From contig NZ_JACXGQ010000001.1 of assembly GCF_022096995.1 (NCBI RefSeq), positions 1-64,000 on the forward strand: a stretch of 64,000 nucleotides of DNA. Direction: 5' to 3'. Under the pieces are notes generated by a model. It worked only from the letters and a program-made list of their open reading frames with translations, was not told the DNA's origin and did not search any database. The position numbers and the translations under genes are program-made. This document shows, piece after piece, positions 42,198-51,355 of this stretch. Positions within the stretch are counted from its first letter, which is position 1. Each line of letters opens with the position of its first letter. Source of the stretch: Yoonia sp. I 8.24. Lineage in GTDB: Bacteria > Pseudomonadota > Alphaproteobacteria > Rhodobacterales > Rhodobacteraceae.

Positions 42198-42821
42198 ATG
42201 AGCGAAAATGACCCAACAAAACTGATCCGTGTTGCCCATGAAAATGGCGATAGTACGATTGCACAGCCACTTGATTTAGGCGCCCGCGTGCGCGAATTGC
42301 GCAAGGCGCGCAGCTGGACCTTAGAACAGGCCGCGCAGCAGGCTGGGTTGGCCCGGTCCACCCTGTCAAAGATCGAGAACGGTCAGATGTCTCCGACCTA
42401 CGATGCGCTCAAGAAGCTGGCCGTAGGGTTGGAAATATCAGTTCCACAACTATTTACCCCGCCGTCCAAAGGGCAGGTGAACGGGCGTATGGCCGTCACC
42501 CGCAATGGTGAAGAGGGCACCAAAATCACCACGACGTATGAACATGCTTTGCTGGCGGAAACACTGACCACAAAGAAAATGCTGCCGTACCGTGCCCGCG
42601 TGCGTGCCCGGTCGATGGATGATTTTGAAGGCTGGGTGCGCCATGACGGCGAAGAGTTTCTGTATGTTTTGACCGGTCAGGTACGCCTGTTTACCGAGTT
42701 TTATGAACCCATCGATCTCTCGCGCGGCGACAACGCCTATTATGACGCATCTATGGGCCATAACGTTGTGTCCATCAGCCAAGACGACGCGACCATTTTA
42801 TGGGTCACGTCGCTGACTTAG
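42198..42821 (+). CDS. XRE-family regulator with cupin sensor domain
   Basis: 207 residues from the ATG at 42198; a GTG at 42153 would add 15. The helix-turn-helix (VRELRKARSWTLEQAAQQAGLARSTLSKIEN, split about 30-60) is of the XRE class. A cupin beta-barrel follows (EEFLYVLTGQVRLF, GDNAYYDASMGHNVVSI). Such regulators usually sense a small metabolite and control uptake or catabolism. It converges with the peptide-binding protein gene, a plausible but unproven target. Confidence 0.85.
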   Translation: MSENDPTKLIRVAHENGDSTIAQPLDLGARVRELRKARSWTLEQAAQQAGLARSTLSKIENGQMSPTYDALKKLAVGLEISVPQLFTPPSKGQVNGRMAVTRNGEEGTKITTTYEHALLAETLTTKKMLPYRARVRARSMDDFEGWVRHDGEEFLYVLTGQVRLFTEFYEPIDLSRGDNAYYDASMGHNVVSISQDDATILWVTSLT

Positions 42822-42827
42822 CGTGAT

Positions 42828-44645
42828 TTAATTTTCTGCGTACCACCAGACGTCTGGCTGCCAACCGGGCCAATCCCCCATGACCGGCATCGTCTCTGGG
42901 TGATGCAGGTTTTTGTCATGTGCGATGCGCGACACGTTCCATTGGTAGAACGGGATCACATAGCGGCCCGCCGTCAACAACCGATCCATTGCGCGTACAG
43001 AGGCGACAAAATCATCTTGGCTTGGTGAATTCAGCATTTGATCGACCATCGCATCCATTGCGGGCGATTCCACCCCCATCAGATTACGTCCACCGGGCGT
43101 ATCTACGTTTTCCTGACCGAAATAGAGATACAACTCGTTGCCTGGCGACAGCGTAACGCCGCGACGATAGTAGGTCATATCAAAATCGTAAGCATCTGTA
43201 CGTTCTTTATACTGTGGCCCGTCGGCCTGCGCGATTGTCATGGAAATACCCATAGATTCGAGCGTCTGCGCGTATATATCGGCCATGGTCACATGTTCGG
43301 AACTGCCTTGTTTGAGCAAAAGTTCAAATGCGAACGGTTGTCCGGCTTCATTCGTCATAACGCCGTCTTGGATGGTCCATCCCGCGGCCTCGAATTGCGC
43401 CAGTGCAACGCCCATATCCGCGCGGTTGCGCTGGCTGTCGTCACCTGCGGGCAACGCATAACCTTCTAATGTCCCCGGCAGCAGATCATTAGCAAAAGGA
43501 GCGAGCAGTTCTGCGACGCGCCCGGATGCCGGACCGGCTTGCATGCCCAGTGGTGAATTCCCCCAATAGGATTCAATGCGCGGCTGCGCCATGCCCGTGG
43601 CCGCATCGTTGATGATCTGAAAATTGAAAGCATGCAACATCGCATCGCGCACACGCCAATCGTCAAAAAGCGGGTTACGCGTGTTCATTACAAACCCGGT
43701 CATCCCCGTTGGGCGGCCATGCGCCAAGACAGATTTCACAACGTCGCCCGCTTGGACGGCGGGGAAATTGTAACGGCTATCCCACCGTGCGATGCTGAAT
43801 TCGCGGGTGAAATTCACCTCTCCGGCGGTGAATGCCTCAAAGGCGGGGGTTTCATCGCCAAAGAACTCTAACCGGATTTCATCGAGGTTGAATGTACCCC
43901 GGCGAAACGGGATATCCGCGCCCCAGTAATCAGGGTTGCGTTCTAAGGAAATAAACCGCCCGGGCTCATAATCAGCGATCACCATCGGAGACGAGGTGAT
44001 TGGCACGATGTCCAAGCTGCTTTGTGAAAAATCAACGCCATCCCATTGCGATTTCTTCAGGATAGGGCGTAGGCCTGCCAAAAGGGCCAGTTCGCGATCT
44101 GCGGTGTTAAAGTTGAACCGAACCGTACCCGGGCGTACCTCTGTAAGGCTCTCTACCTTGTCCCAAAATCCGCGGTAGCGCGCGTGCCCTTCGGTGCCTA
44201 ATGTTTCGAATGACCAGATGACATCTTCGACCGTGACTGGGCTGCCATCACTAAATTCTGCCGCCGGGTTGAGCGTAAACTCAACCCATTCGCGATTCGG
44301 TCCAGCCTCAATCGATTCGGCCAAGACACCGTAAAGTGTGAAAGGTTCATCCAAACTACGTCCCATCAGGCTTTCGCCGACCAAATAGCGCAACTGCCAA
44401 GGCACGCTTCCTTTGGTGATGTACGGGTTCAAACTGTCAAAGCCGCCGACCTCGGCGGTGACCATCCGGCCACCTGTGGGCGCGTCTGGGTTGGCATAGG
44501 GCAGGGACACAAAATCATGTGGTAAGGCCGGATCACCATACATAGCTATGCCATGCTGGGGTTCGGCGGTTGCAACTGTGCCCGCTGCGACAAGCGCGAT
44601 ACTTGCGCAAAATGCGCGCCAACTGTGTGTCCGATGTGATGCCAT
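42828..44645 (-). CDS. ABC transporter peptide-binding protein (YejA-like)
   Basis: 605 residues from the ATG at 44645, after GGGGC. A Sec signal (SWRAFCASIALVAAGTVATA) is cleaved near residue 28. The mature start HGIAMYGDPALPHDFVSLPY, split, and the FDSLNPYITKG segment match family-5 binding proteins of the YejA/oligopeptide type, which bind peptides such as microcin C. No permease or ATPase gene is next to it, so it may serve a distant transporter. An sRNA-like transcription unit lies near its divergent promoter. Confidence 0.88.
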   Translation of the reverse strand: MASHRTHSWRAFCASIALVAAGTVATAEPQHGIAMYGDPALPHDFVSLPYANPDAPTGGRMVTAEVGGFDSLNPYITKGSVPWQLRYLVGESLMGRSLDEPFTLYGVLAESIEAGPNREWVEFTLNPAAEFSDGSPVTVEDVIWSFETLGTEGHARYRGFWDKVESLTEVRPGTVRFNFNTADRELALLAGLRPILKKSQWDGVDFSQSSLDIVPITSSPMVIADYEPGRFISLERNPDYWGADIPFRRGTFNLDEIRLEFFGDETPAFEAFTAGEVNFTREFSIARWDSRYNFPAVQAGDVVKSVLAHGRPTGMTGFVMNTRNPLFDDWRVRDAMLHAFNFQIINDAATGMAQPRIESYWGNSPLGMQAGPASGRVAELLAPFANDLLPGTLEGYALPAGDDSQRNRADMGVALAQFEAAGWTIQDGVMTNEAGQPFAFELLLKQGSSEHVTMADIYAQTLESMGISMTIAQADGPQYKERTDAYDFDMTYYRRGVTLSPGNELYLYFGQENVDTPGGRNLMGVESPAMDAMVDQMLNSPSQDDFVASVRAMDRLLTAGRYVIPFYQWNVSRIAHDKNLHHPETMPVMGDWPGWQPDVWWYAEN

Positions 44646-44724
44646 AATTGTGATGCCCCGTTGTTTTGAATCGATTGCTCTCAAAGACCGTAATGCGGCT
44701 TTTGTGTGTTTTCAAACTTTTAGC

Positions 44725-44753
44725 TTGGACCCATGCGGCGGATTGCTTATAAA
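44725..44753 (+). promoter_or_regulatory. Sigma-70 type promoter for a short transcript
   Basis: TTGGAC at 44725-44730 and TATAAA at 44748-44753 are separated by exactly 17 bases, a near-consensus pair. Start of transcription would be near 44760. Confidence 0.6.
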
Positions 44754-44759
44754 GGGGTC

Positions 44760-44835
44760 ACTGCTCGATAGGTTTCTTGCCTGTATGAAACCTGCCTCAA
44801 TAACTTCACGCCCGCCTTGTGCGGGCGTTTTTTTA
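44760..44835 (+). ncRNA. Candidate small RNA or attenuated leader
   Basis: A near-consensus promoter, about 76 bases, and a strong terminator form a complete short transcription unit without an open frame. Within it AGGTTTC and GAAACCT pair as a 7-bp stem around a ten-base loop. It lies 80 bases upstream of bdhA on the same strand, so it could either be an independent sRNA or a leader that controls read-through into bdhA. No known RNA family is recognised. Confidence 0.5.
44808..44835 (+). terminator. Strong intrinsic terminator before bdhA
   Basis: ACGCCCGC (44808-44815) pairs perfectly with GCGGGCGT (44821-44828) around a five-base loop, followed by six T. No plus-strand protein gene lies upstream, which is why a short RNA is suspected. 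Confidence 0.8.
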
Positions 44836-44915
44836 TTGGCGATCCCAATGCACAGTGACCTTTGCAGTTGCAGCATATAAAGTGAGTCGCAAAGCATCAT
44901 GACGGAGCAAATATC

Positions 44916-45689
44916 ATGTCACTAACCGGAAAAACCGCCGTTATTACCGGCTCAAATTCAGGCATCGGGCTGGGTGTCGCGCGCGAATTGGCCAAAGCTG
45001 GCGTGAATGTGGTGCTCAATTCCTACACTGACAACGCTGAGGATCACGCGTTGGCCGCCGAAATCGCCGCGCAAACCGGCGTGTCGGCCCGCTATATTCA
45101 GGCTGACATGTCCAAAGGCGATGACTGTCGCCGCCTGATCGCGGACGCAGGCGCCTGTGATATTTTGGTAAACAACGCCGGCATCCAACATGTCGCCCCG
45201 GTCGAAGAATTCCCCGGCGGAAAATGGGATGCGATCATCGCCATTAACCTGAGTTCGGCTTTTCACACCACCGCTGCCGCAATCACAGGCATGCGCGCCA
45301 AGGGCTGGGGCCGGATCATCAACATTGCCTCGGCGCATGGTCTGACAGCGTCACCCTATAAATCCGCCTATGTCGCGGCCAAACACGGGGTTGTCGGGCT
45401 CACCAAAACCATCGGGCTAGAGACGGCGCAAGAGCCAATCACCTGTAATGCCATCTGTCCGGGCTATGTGCTGACCCCGTTGGTCGAATCGCAAATCCCC
45501 GACACGATGAAAGAATACGACATGACCCGCGAAGAGGTGATTAAAAATGTCATGTTAAAGCGGCAACCGTCCAAAGAGTTCGCCACGACAGAACAATTAG
45601 GCGGCACAGCGCTGTATCTGTGTTCAGACGTGGCCGCGCAGGTTACAGGCACAACCATTAGCGTCGATGGCGGTTGGACCGCATTGTGA
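44916..45689 (+). CDS. bdhA: 3-hydroxybutyrate dehydrogenase (SDR family)
   Basis: 257 residues. It oxidises 3-hydroxybutyrate to acetoacetate with NAD in polyhydroxybutyrate breakdown. The nucleotide-binding motif is TGSNSGIG (about 10-17), the NNAG block is at about 88-91, and the catalytic YxxxK is in SAYVAAKHG (Tyr about 153). The C-terminal substrate part TPLVESQIPD is typical of this enzyme. GGAG lies before the ATG. Its stop overlaps the patatin start (GTGA), so the two act together. Confidence 0.92.
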   Translation: MSLTGKTAVITGSNSGIGLGVARELAKAGVNVVLNSYTDNAEDHALAAEIAAQTGVSARYIQADMSKGDDCRRLIADAGACDILVNNAGIQHVAPVEEFPGGKWDAIIAINLSSAFHTTAAAITGMRAKGWGRIINIASAHGLTASPYKSAYVAAKHGVVGLTKTIGLETAQEPITCNAICPGYVLTPLVESQIPDTMKEYDMTREEVIKNVMLKRQPSKEFATTEQLGGTALYLCSDVAAQVTGTTISVDGGWTAL

Positions 45690-46717
45690 AACGGATAAAC
45701 CTTGCCCTGCAAGGCGGCGGCGCACATGGGGCGTTCACCTGGGGCGTACTGTCACGGCTCTTGGCTGAAGAAGATATCGAAATTGCCGCGATATCAGGAA
45801 CATCTGCCGGGGCGCTTAATGCGGCGGCGCTCAAGTCCGGCTGGGTAGCGGGCGGACGCCAAGGCGCGATTGATAACCTTGATTGGCTTTGGGGGCAGGT
45901 CGGGGCCGTCACCGATCCCTATTTTTCTGCGTGGATGTCGACACTTGGGCCCACTGCCCAACATTGGGCAAAATCGCTGCATTATTCGCCGCTTTATACA
46001 GCAGTTGATTTCACATCGCGGCTTATGTCGCCTTATGACTTTGGGATGGCAGGGAAAAATCCTCTCGCGAGCATCGTTGACCAATTTCACTATGATAAAG
46101 TCTGTGGCGACGCGGGACCTGAGCTTCATATCTGCGCGACAAATGTGCGTTCCGGCAAGATCCGCGTCTTTGCAGGTGACGAGATTTCCTCCGATGTGAT
46201 CTTGGCCTCGGCCTGCCTGCCCAGCCTGTTTAAAGCGGTGGAATTTATCGACCCGAAAACTGGCGAAACCGAAGCTTTTTGGGACGGCGGATATACGGGC
46301 AACCCGGCGCTATTTCCATTGTTTGAAAAGCATCTGCCAGATGATATTTTGATCGTAAATATCAACCCGCTTTATCGCGATGCGCTGCCCACTGATGTGC
46401 AATCGATCCAGAACCGGATTAATGAGATCAGCTTTAACAGCTCACTCTTGCGCGAATTACGCAGCATTGATTTTGTTAAACGTTTGATCACCGATGGGGC
46501 AGTGCCCGCGGGGTCGATGAAAGATGTACTTGTACATATGATCGCTGACGATGCGTTAATGAATGACCTAAATGTCGCCACCAAAACCATCGCGACGCCC
46601 GTTGTTCTCGCACGGTTACGTGCAGCTGGCGAAGAGGCCGCTGGTGCATTTTTAGCGGCACATAAAGATGACCTTAACCAGCAAAGCACGGTCGATCTGG
46701 CGGATATGTTTAGCTAA
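45686..46717 (+). CDS. Patatin-like phospholipase
   Basis: 343 residues from the GTG at 45686, overlapping the bdhA stop; an alternative TTG lies 12 bases earlier. The oxyanion motif is GGGAHGAF (about 10-17), the nucleophile elbow is GTSAGAL (about 38-44), and the catalytic Asp lies in WDGGYTGNP (about 197-205). The family hydrolyses acyl esters; in PHB-using bacteria patatin-like genes beside bdhA may act on lipids or PHB granules, which is inference. It ends inside the convergent LysE gene. Confidence 0.87.
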   Translation: MKRINLALQGGGAHGAFTWGVLSRLLAEEDIEIAAISGTSAGALNAAALKSGWVAGGRQGAIDNLDWLWGQVGAVTDPYFSAWMSTLGPTAQHWAKSLHYSPLYTAVDFTSRLMSPYDFGMAGKNPLASIVDQFHYDKVCGDAGPELHICATNVRSGKIRVFAGDEISSDVILASACLPSLFKAVEFIDPKTGETEAFWDGGYTGNPALFPLFEKHLPDDILIVNINPLYRDALPTDVQSIQNRINEISFNSSLLRELRSIDFVKRLITDGAVPAGSMKDVLVHMIADDALMNDLNVATKTIATPVVLARLRAAGEEAAGAFLAAHKDDLNQQSTVDLADMFS

Positions 46718-47312
46718 GCAACTTGAACGCAAGCGCCCACATCACCAGGGCGATTAACACATCCAATACCTGCCAAGCTTTGGCCGATTGCATTACAGGG
46801 GCCAGTAAACGCGCACCGTAACCAAGCCCGAAAAAGAATGTAAACGATGATGTGACTGCACCAATGGTAAAGGCCGTTTTTAAGGGCATGGTCGTGAACT
46901 GCACCGAAATCGCCCCGATCAGCCCCAAAGTATCCAGATAGACATGCGGGTTGAGCCATGTCAGCGCAGCCCCTGTGGCCAACGTCGCCCAAAGCCCAGC
47001 CGATTGGCCCGCGATCTGCATCGCATATTCACCCTTGTAGGCCGCCCAAAGCCGCATCGCACCGTAAATGATCAAGAACGCGGCACCGCCCCATGTCATA
47101 ATCTGCGGTAATTGCGGATACATTTCGGTGATCACACCAAATCCCAAAACCCCTGCCACGATCAAAATCGCATCAGAGCCGGCACAGAGCAAACACAGGT
47201 AAAAAACGTGGCTGCGCGTCAATCCTTGGCGCAAAACAAACGCGTTTTGCGCGCCAATCGCGAGGATCAGGCTAAAGGCGGTCGCAAATCCCGTCAGTGC
47301 AGCGCCAATCAC
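46710..47312 (-). CDS. LysE-family amino-acid exporter
   Basis: 200 residues from the GTG at 47312, directly after the stop of the DUF502 gene. Six hydrophobic segments and the start IGAAL-FSLILAIGAQNAFVLRQGL, split, match the LysE/ArgO family, which exports basic amino acids; GAALTWLNPHVYLDTLGLIGA, split near residue 113, is the conserved central block. It overlaps the patatin gene by eight bases at the 3' end. Confidence 0.9.
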   Translation of the reverse strand: MIGAALTGFATAFSLILAIGAQNAFVLRQGLTRSHVFYLCLLCAGSDAILIVAGVLGFGVITEMYPQLPQIMTWGGAAFLIIYGAMRLWAAYKGEYAMQIAGQSAGLWATLATGAALTWLNPHVYLDTLGLIGAISVQFTTMPLKTAFTIGAVTSSFTFFFGLGYGARLLAPVMQSAKAWQVLDVLIALVMWALAFKLLS

Positions 47313-48041
47313 CTAAGACGCATCCGCAATCGCTGTTTCGGCGTCTTTGGGGGTAGGATAAACAAGACCCGCAGAAATCACGAGCTTGGCCGCGTCTTCA
47401 ACGGTCATATCAAGCACTTTGACATTGCGTTGCGGCAAAAACAGCAAGAACCCGGAGGTTGGGTTTGGCGTGGTCGGCAAGAATACGGTGACAAAGGGTT
47501 CACCATCCGAAAGCTTTGCGTCAATCTCGCCCTTTGCGTTGATAGAAATGAACGCAATGGCCCAAATGCCCTTGCGCGGGTATTCAACCAAACACGCCCG
47601 ATCAAACGAGGTATCGCGCTGCGAAAAAACGGTTTCCGCCAGCTGCTTTGCGGCGTTATAGATTGACCGCACCACAGGCATCCGGTCAACATATCCTTCG
47701 CCAAAGCGCAAGAATGATCGACCAATCAACCCCTTGCCGATCCAACCTACCATCATGGTGAAGAACAAAAAGATAAATACACCAATGCCACGGACGTTGA
47801 CCGTGATTTGGTCAGCGCCTTCAAGCCCCAAAATGCGGTTCACCAATTCTTCGGGTTGGTAGGCGTTGGGCACAAACGGCCAAACCCAGCTATCAATCCA
47901 ACCAACCACGGTCCAAATCAGCCAAAATGTCAGCCCAATCGGCGCGACGATAATTAACCCCGCAAGGAAATTGCCGCGCAGCCGCGCAAAGATACGCAAT
48001 TTGCCACGGCGTTTGGGTTCGTCTGGTGTTGCGTCAATCAT
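47313..48041 (-). CDS. DUF502 membrane protein
   Basis: 242 residues. Two N-terminal membrane segments (NFLAGLIIVAPIGLTFWLIW, about 28-47, and GVFIFLFFTMMVGWIG near 86-101) are followed by a soluble domain with LVEYPRKGIWAIAFI (about 149-163) and TPNPTSGFLLFLP, both family hallmarks. The family is conserved in bacteria and plants (COV-like); its function is not known. It is contiguous with LysE. Confidence 0.9.
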   Translation of the reverse strand: MIDATPDEPKRRGKLRIFARLRGNFLAGLIIVAPIGLTFWLIWTVVGWIDSWVWPFVPNAYQPEELVNRILGLEGADQITVNVRGIGVFIFLFFTMMVGWIGKGLIGRSFLRFGEGYVDRMPVVRSIYNAAKQLAETVFSQRDTSFDRACLVEYPRKGIWAIAFISINAKGEIDAKLSDGEPFVTVFLPTTPNPTSGFLLFLPQRNVKVLDMTVEDAAKLVISAGLVYPTPKDAETAIADAS

Positions 48042-48098
48042 ATTGCTGTCTCAAATGGCTTTGTAAACATCTAGGCACTGCGCAGGCGCGCCACAAGC

Positions 48099-49028
48099 TT
48101 AGGTCACATCCTGAACGGTTAATTTCGCCATATTGATTGCAATTTGTGCAGCAAGCCGCGCGTTGTTCCGTACGAGCGCTATATTCGCCGTAAGCGATTG
48201 CCCGTCCGTGAGCTCAAAAATGCGCCCTAGCAAGAATGGGGTGACCTGTTTTGCACTGACATTTTGCGCTTCCGCCTCTGACAGTGCTTGGGCGATAATT
48301 GGGGCCAAAACTTCTGCGGGAATTTGGTCATCTTGGGGGATCGGGTTTGCAATCAACTGTCCACCGCTCAGCCCCATGGCGCTGCGTGTGATCTGCGCGC
48401 GCGCAATATCAACAGCGCTGTCCATGCGCAGCGGGGCGGCCAAATTAGATTGCGCAGACCAAAAAGCGGGCAGCGTGTCTTGCCCGTAAGCGATTACAGG
48501 AACCCCAAGGGTTTCAAGCACTTCAAACGTCTTTGGCAGGTCAAGGATCGCCTTGGCACCCGCGCCAACAACGGTCACCGGGGTTTGCGCCAATTCTTGT
48601 AGGTCCGCAGAGATATCAAAGCTGAGTTCAGCGCCCCGATGCGCGCCGCCGATGCCACCCGTCGCAAAGACTTGAATACCCGCCAGATTGGCAGCAATCA
48701 TTGTGGCCGCGACTGTGGTTGCGCCTGTGCCACCCGTCGCAATACAGGCAGCCATATCAGCGCGCGACAACTTCGCGACGTCATTCGCCTGACCCAACGC
48801 GTCAAGCTGTGCGGGTTCCAGCCCGACGTGCAGCAACCCATCGATGACCGCGATTGTTGCTGGCACGGCACCTGCCGAGCGCACATCATCTTCGACAAGA
48901 CGCGCCGTCGCCACGTTTTGCGGAAAGGGCATACCATGGGTGATAATCGTGCTTTCTAACGCAACAATCGGCAGGCCATCGGCGCGGGCATGGGCCACTT
49001 CTTCGCTATAATGAATAGGTATTGTCAT
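48099..49028 (-). CDS. psuG: Pseudouridine-5'-phosphate glycosidase
   Basis: 309 residues. It splits pseudouridine 5'-phosphate to uracil and ribose 5-phosphate. Family motifs are ALESTIITHGMPFPQN (about 24-39), the GGTGATTVAATM segment (about 98-109) and FATGGIGGAHRG (about 120-131), with LSRADMAACI. The gene overlaps the kinase gene by four bases, forming the two-step pseudouridine breakdown unit. Confidence 0.95.
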   Translation of the reverse strand: MTIPIHYSEEVAHARADGLPIVALESTIITHGMPFPQNVATARLVEDDVRSAGAVPATIAVIDGLLHVGLEPAQLDALGQANDVAKLSRADMAACIATGGTGATTVAATMIAANLAGIQVFATGGIGGAHRGAELSFDISADLQELAQTPVTVVGAGAKAILDLPKTFEVLETLGVPVIAYGQDTLPAFWSAQSNLAAPLRMDSAVDIARAQITRSAMGLSGGQLIANPIPQDDQIPAEVLAPIIAQALSEAEAQNVSAKQVTPFLLGRIFELTDGQSLTANIALVRNNARLAAQIAINMAKLTVQDVT

Positions 49029-49918
49029 AGGGGTGTTTCTCCGGAAACGTAAGTGGCTGCGGCGTTGAGCGCGCGTGTCAGGGCGGCAGGGCGGTCCATG
49101 CCCTCGGCCTCGGACGCGATATGCGCCGCCATAAATGTATCGCCTGCGCCGGTCACACGGGTGACCATCACAGCAGGCGGGGTTTGGGTAATCACATCGC
49201 CATGCGTGCCCTCAGACGCAGATTTGCCGCCATCGGTGACCAAAACGCGATATGCGCCACGATCCATCAGGGCTGCGCAAGCGCTGGCGCTGTCGTCAAA
49301 CACCGTATTGCACAGCAACCCGGCCTCTTCGAGGTTCACATAAAGCGTCGCCGAAGGGTGCCCAAGCAGCGCGAGTAAGCGTTCGGCCTTACCGGGTGAC
49401 GCAGGGGCCACCCGCAAATCAGCCAATTGGAACAAAGGGGATGCAGCAATCACCTGCAACAATTCAACCGTCAGGTTCCCGTCAAGCGCCACGGTCCCCG
49501 CATAAGGGGTTTCAGCCGTGCCCAAGGCCCCATTCGCCAAAGGGCGTAAAATTTTATCGCCAGCGGCTTCTAAAGAGTGGGCATCAGCGATGGCGGCAAT
49601 CAACCCGTTTGCGCCCTCGATAGCCATATAGACATCGGTGGGCAGGTCATCTGAGCGGTAGATATAATCGCAAGCCATGCCCATGCGCTTGGCCTCTGCC
49701 ACCAGTTCTTCGCCCTCTGCGTCGCGGCCAATGGCGGTGAGCAGGGCAGGGGTCATGCCAAAACGGCGCAATGTCATTGCAATGTTCATTGCCACGCCGC
49801 CGGGCAGACGGGTGATCCGCCCCGGCACATCAGACCCCACGCGCATTGAACTGGCGGTGCGTCCGATCACATCCCAAAGGACGGATCCAATACATAAGAT
49901 ATTCGATGTACTTGTCAT
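49025..49918 (-). CDS. psuK: PfkB-family kinase, probable pseudouridine kinase
   Basis: 297 residues of the ribokinase/PfkB family. The N-terminal LPGGVAMNIAMTLRRFG and the C-terminal VTGAGDTFMAAHIA with catalytic Asp (GAGD) are the two family signatures. It lies directly upstream of psuG with a 4-bp overlap, which points to pseudouridine as substrate; kinase specificity cannot be read from sequence alone. Confidence 0.9.
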   Translation of the reverse strand: MTSTSNILCIGSVLWDVIGRTASSMRVGSDVPGRITRLPGGVAMNIAMTLRRFGMTPALLTAIGRDAEGEELVAEAKRMGMACDYIYRSDDLPTDVYMAIEGANGLIAAIADAHSLEAAGDKILRPLANGALGTAETPYAGTVALDGNLTVELLQVIAASPLFQLADLRVAPASPGKAERLLALLGHPSATLYVNLEEAGLLCNTVFDDSASACAALMDRGAYRVLVTDGGKSASEGTHGDVITQTPPAVMVTRVTGAGDTFMAAHIASEAEGMDRPAALTRALNAAATYVSGETPL

Positions 49919-49999
49919 GTTTTGCGTTGTGACCTAGGGGCCCAAAGAGGGCAATCATTAAAAACAAGTTATTCGATTGTCCGGGTCGGGATATCAGGG

Positions 50000-50350
50000 T
50001 TAAATGTCTTCCTCACACACGGATCTATCGACTTCCATCAATTCGATAGGCGCGCCGTTGAGCTCGATAAATGCGACCATCAGACCGGGAATAGGAGCGT
50101 TCGGCGCAATGATGACGTTCTGCCCTTCTAATGCCGCGGCCAGATCATCGACCTCAAACGCAACATGCGCGACATTCTTGACCAACTCAGGATAGGGTGC
50201 GTCGTCGTGATAGCGCTGCCATTGAATGCCAAAAGGGTTGTTTTTATGGTCGCTGACCGTCATTCCCAGATGTGGCAGAGGAATTTCACCGTCGAATGCA
50301 CCCTTGGTCGGAATACCAATATGATTGAATTTCATGAGGTTATTTGCCAT
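50000..50350 (-). CDS. VOC-family (glyoxalase-type) protein
   Basis: 116 residues from the ATG at 50350, overlapping the previous gene by 11 bases; the ATG at 50335 is a possible alternative. FNHIGIPTKG at the start, HVAFEVDDLAAAL and GAPIELMEV at the end are the betaalphabeta elements of the vicinal-oxygen-chelate fold, with His and Glu that bind a metal. Substrate unknown. It ends a three-gene minus-strand run. Confidence 0.82.
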   Translation of the reverse strand: MANNLMKFNHIGIPTKGAFDGEIPLPHLGMTVSDHKNNPFGIQWQRYHDDAPYPELVKNVAHVAFEVDDLAAALEGQNVIIAPNAPIPGLMVAFIELNGAPIELMEVDRSVCEEDI

Positions 50351-50558
50351 CCAGTATCATATCCTTAACTTTTACAGCCTTTTCAAAATGGTCAAGCTGA
50401 TGGGTTTCGATCCACCATGTAGCGGCTTGCATTAAAAGTGCAGGATCATCATTTTTATTAGCAAAGAACGCATAGAAGGACAGGCCGACTTTGTCGCCCT
50501 TTTGCGCGATTTTCTGGTCGCAAACGGCGATGATTTTTTGACGCAGGTTATCGTTCAC
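50340..50558 (-). CDS. Short protein of unknown function
   Basis: 72 residues from a GTG at 50558, overlapping the upstream stop (GTGA). Starts VNDNLRQKIIAVCDQKIAQ and ends HQLDHFEKAVKVKDMILDGK. Helical, without signal. The family is not recognised. It lies between DUF4198 and VOC genes and is co-translated with both. Confidence 0.6.
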   Translation of the reverse strand: MNDNLRQKIIAVCDQKIAQKGDKVGLSFYAFFANKNDDPALLMQAATWWIETHQLDHFEKAVKVKDMILDGK

Positions 50559-51355
50559 TCCGGCACCCCAAAAGTAAGATTGGCCCAAAGTGTTTCCCAT
50601 ACAGCGCCGGTTTCATCCGCAAGCGCTACACTTGGTTCGCGTAAAACAACCGCATCCACCATATAGCTATAGCCCGCCTGAACCGGGAATGTCGCGATAC
50701 CTTCGGCGTTGGTCCGGTAATAGGTGATGGTCACTTCATCTGCGTTAGATTTTTCAAACACTTCAACCTGTACATCGGCCCGGACATCGTGCTGGTAATA
50801 CAATTGCACCGAAAACCCTTCTGACAGGTCATCGGTATAGGGGTTGGTTAATGCCACCAATTCCGTCTCTAACCCCGTGCGGCGGTCGGCACCGACACCA
50901 TCACCCACACCGATCAAGGTTTTTGAATAGCGTGAATATACTTCTGTAAACTCAACTTCGGGCAAATCACGGGCTTGGTGTTGGGTCAGGACATCGCCGA
51001 AATCTTTGTGATCTACAAAACCCTGAAAATCTTCCCATGTTCTATAGCCAACAGTTGCATTGCGTGCCTGATAGGCCACGATATTCAGCCCTTCGGCGAC
51101 GGGTGTCTGGTTCAACGCGGGACGGTCCCCCATACGGCCCAGAACATTTTGCGCAAGATCATTTGAAATCACCACAAAGTGTTCAAATCGTTGCGGTAAA
51201 TAGACTTGCGCAGTGCCGCCAAAATCCTGCCCGTTGACAATATCTGCTTGCAGATTAACGTCTGGCGTTATCTGGTAGGCCGTAGGTTCGATCCAAAATT
51301 CATGAGCTGACGCGGGCAGTGCCGACACCAACAAGAGAAGTGAGAAAATGCGCAT
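50555..51355 (-). CDS. DUF4198 periplasmic protein (metal-uptake type)
   Basis: 266 residues from the ATG at 51355, beginning MRIFSLLLLVSALPASAHEF. This is a signal peptide cleaved after ASA, leaving HEFWIEP. The family is common next to nickel or cobalt uptake genes and has beta-sandwich domains. The start codon shares an 8-base palindrome with the divergent HupE-like gene. The longer in-frame extension upstream lies inside that divergent gene and is rejected. Confidence 0.8.
   Translation of the reverse strand: MRIFSLLLLVSALPASAHEFWIEPTAYQITPDVNLQADIVNGQDFGGTAQVYLPQRFEHFVVISNDLAQNVLGRMGDRPALNQTPVAEGLNIVAYQARNATVGYRTWEDFQGFVDHKDFGDVLTQHQARDLPEVEFTEVYSRYSKTLIGVGDGVGADRRTGLETELVALTNPYTDDLSEGFSVQLYYQHDVRADVQVEVFEKSNADEVTITYYRTNAEGIATFPVQAGYSYMVDAVVLREPSVALADETGAVWETLWANLTFGVPE

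Noticed and set aside
44548-44880. 110-codon plus-strand frame before bdhA
   Set aside because: It runs antisense to the signal-peptide part of the binding protein and through a terminator; no protein pattern.
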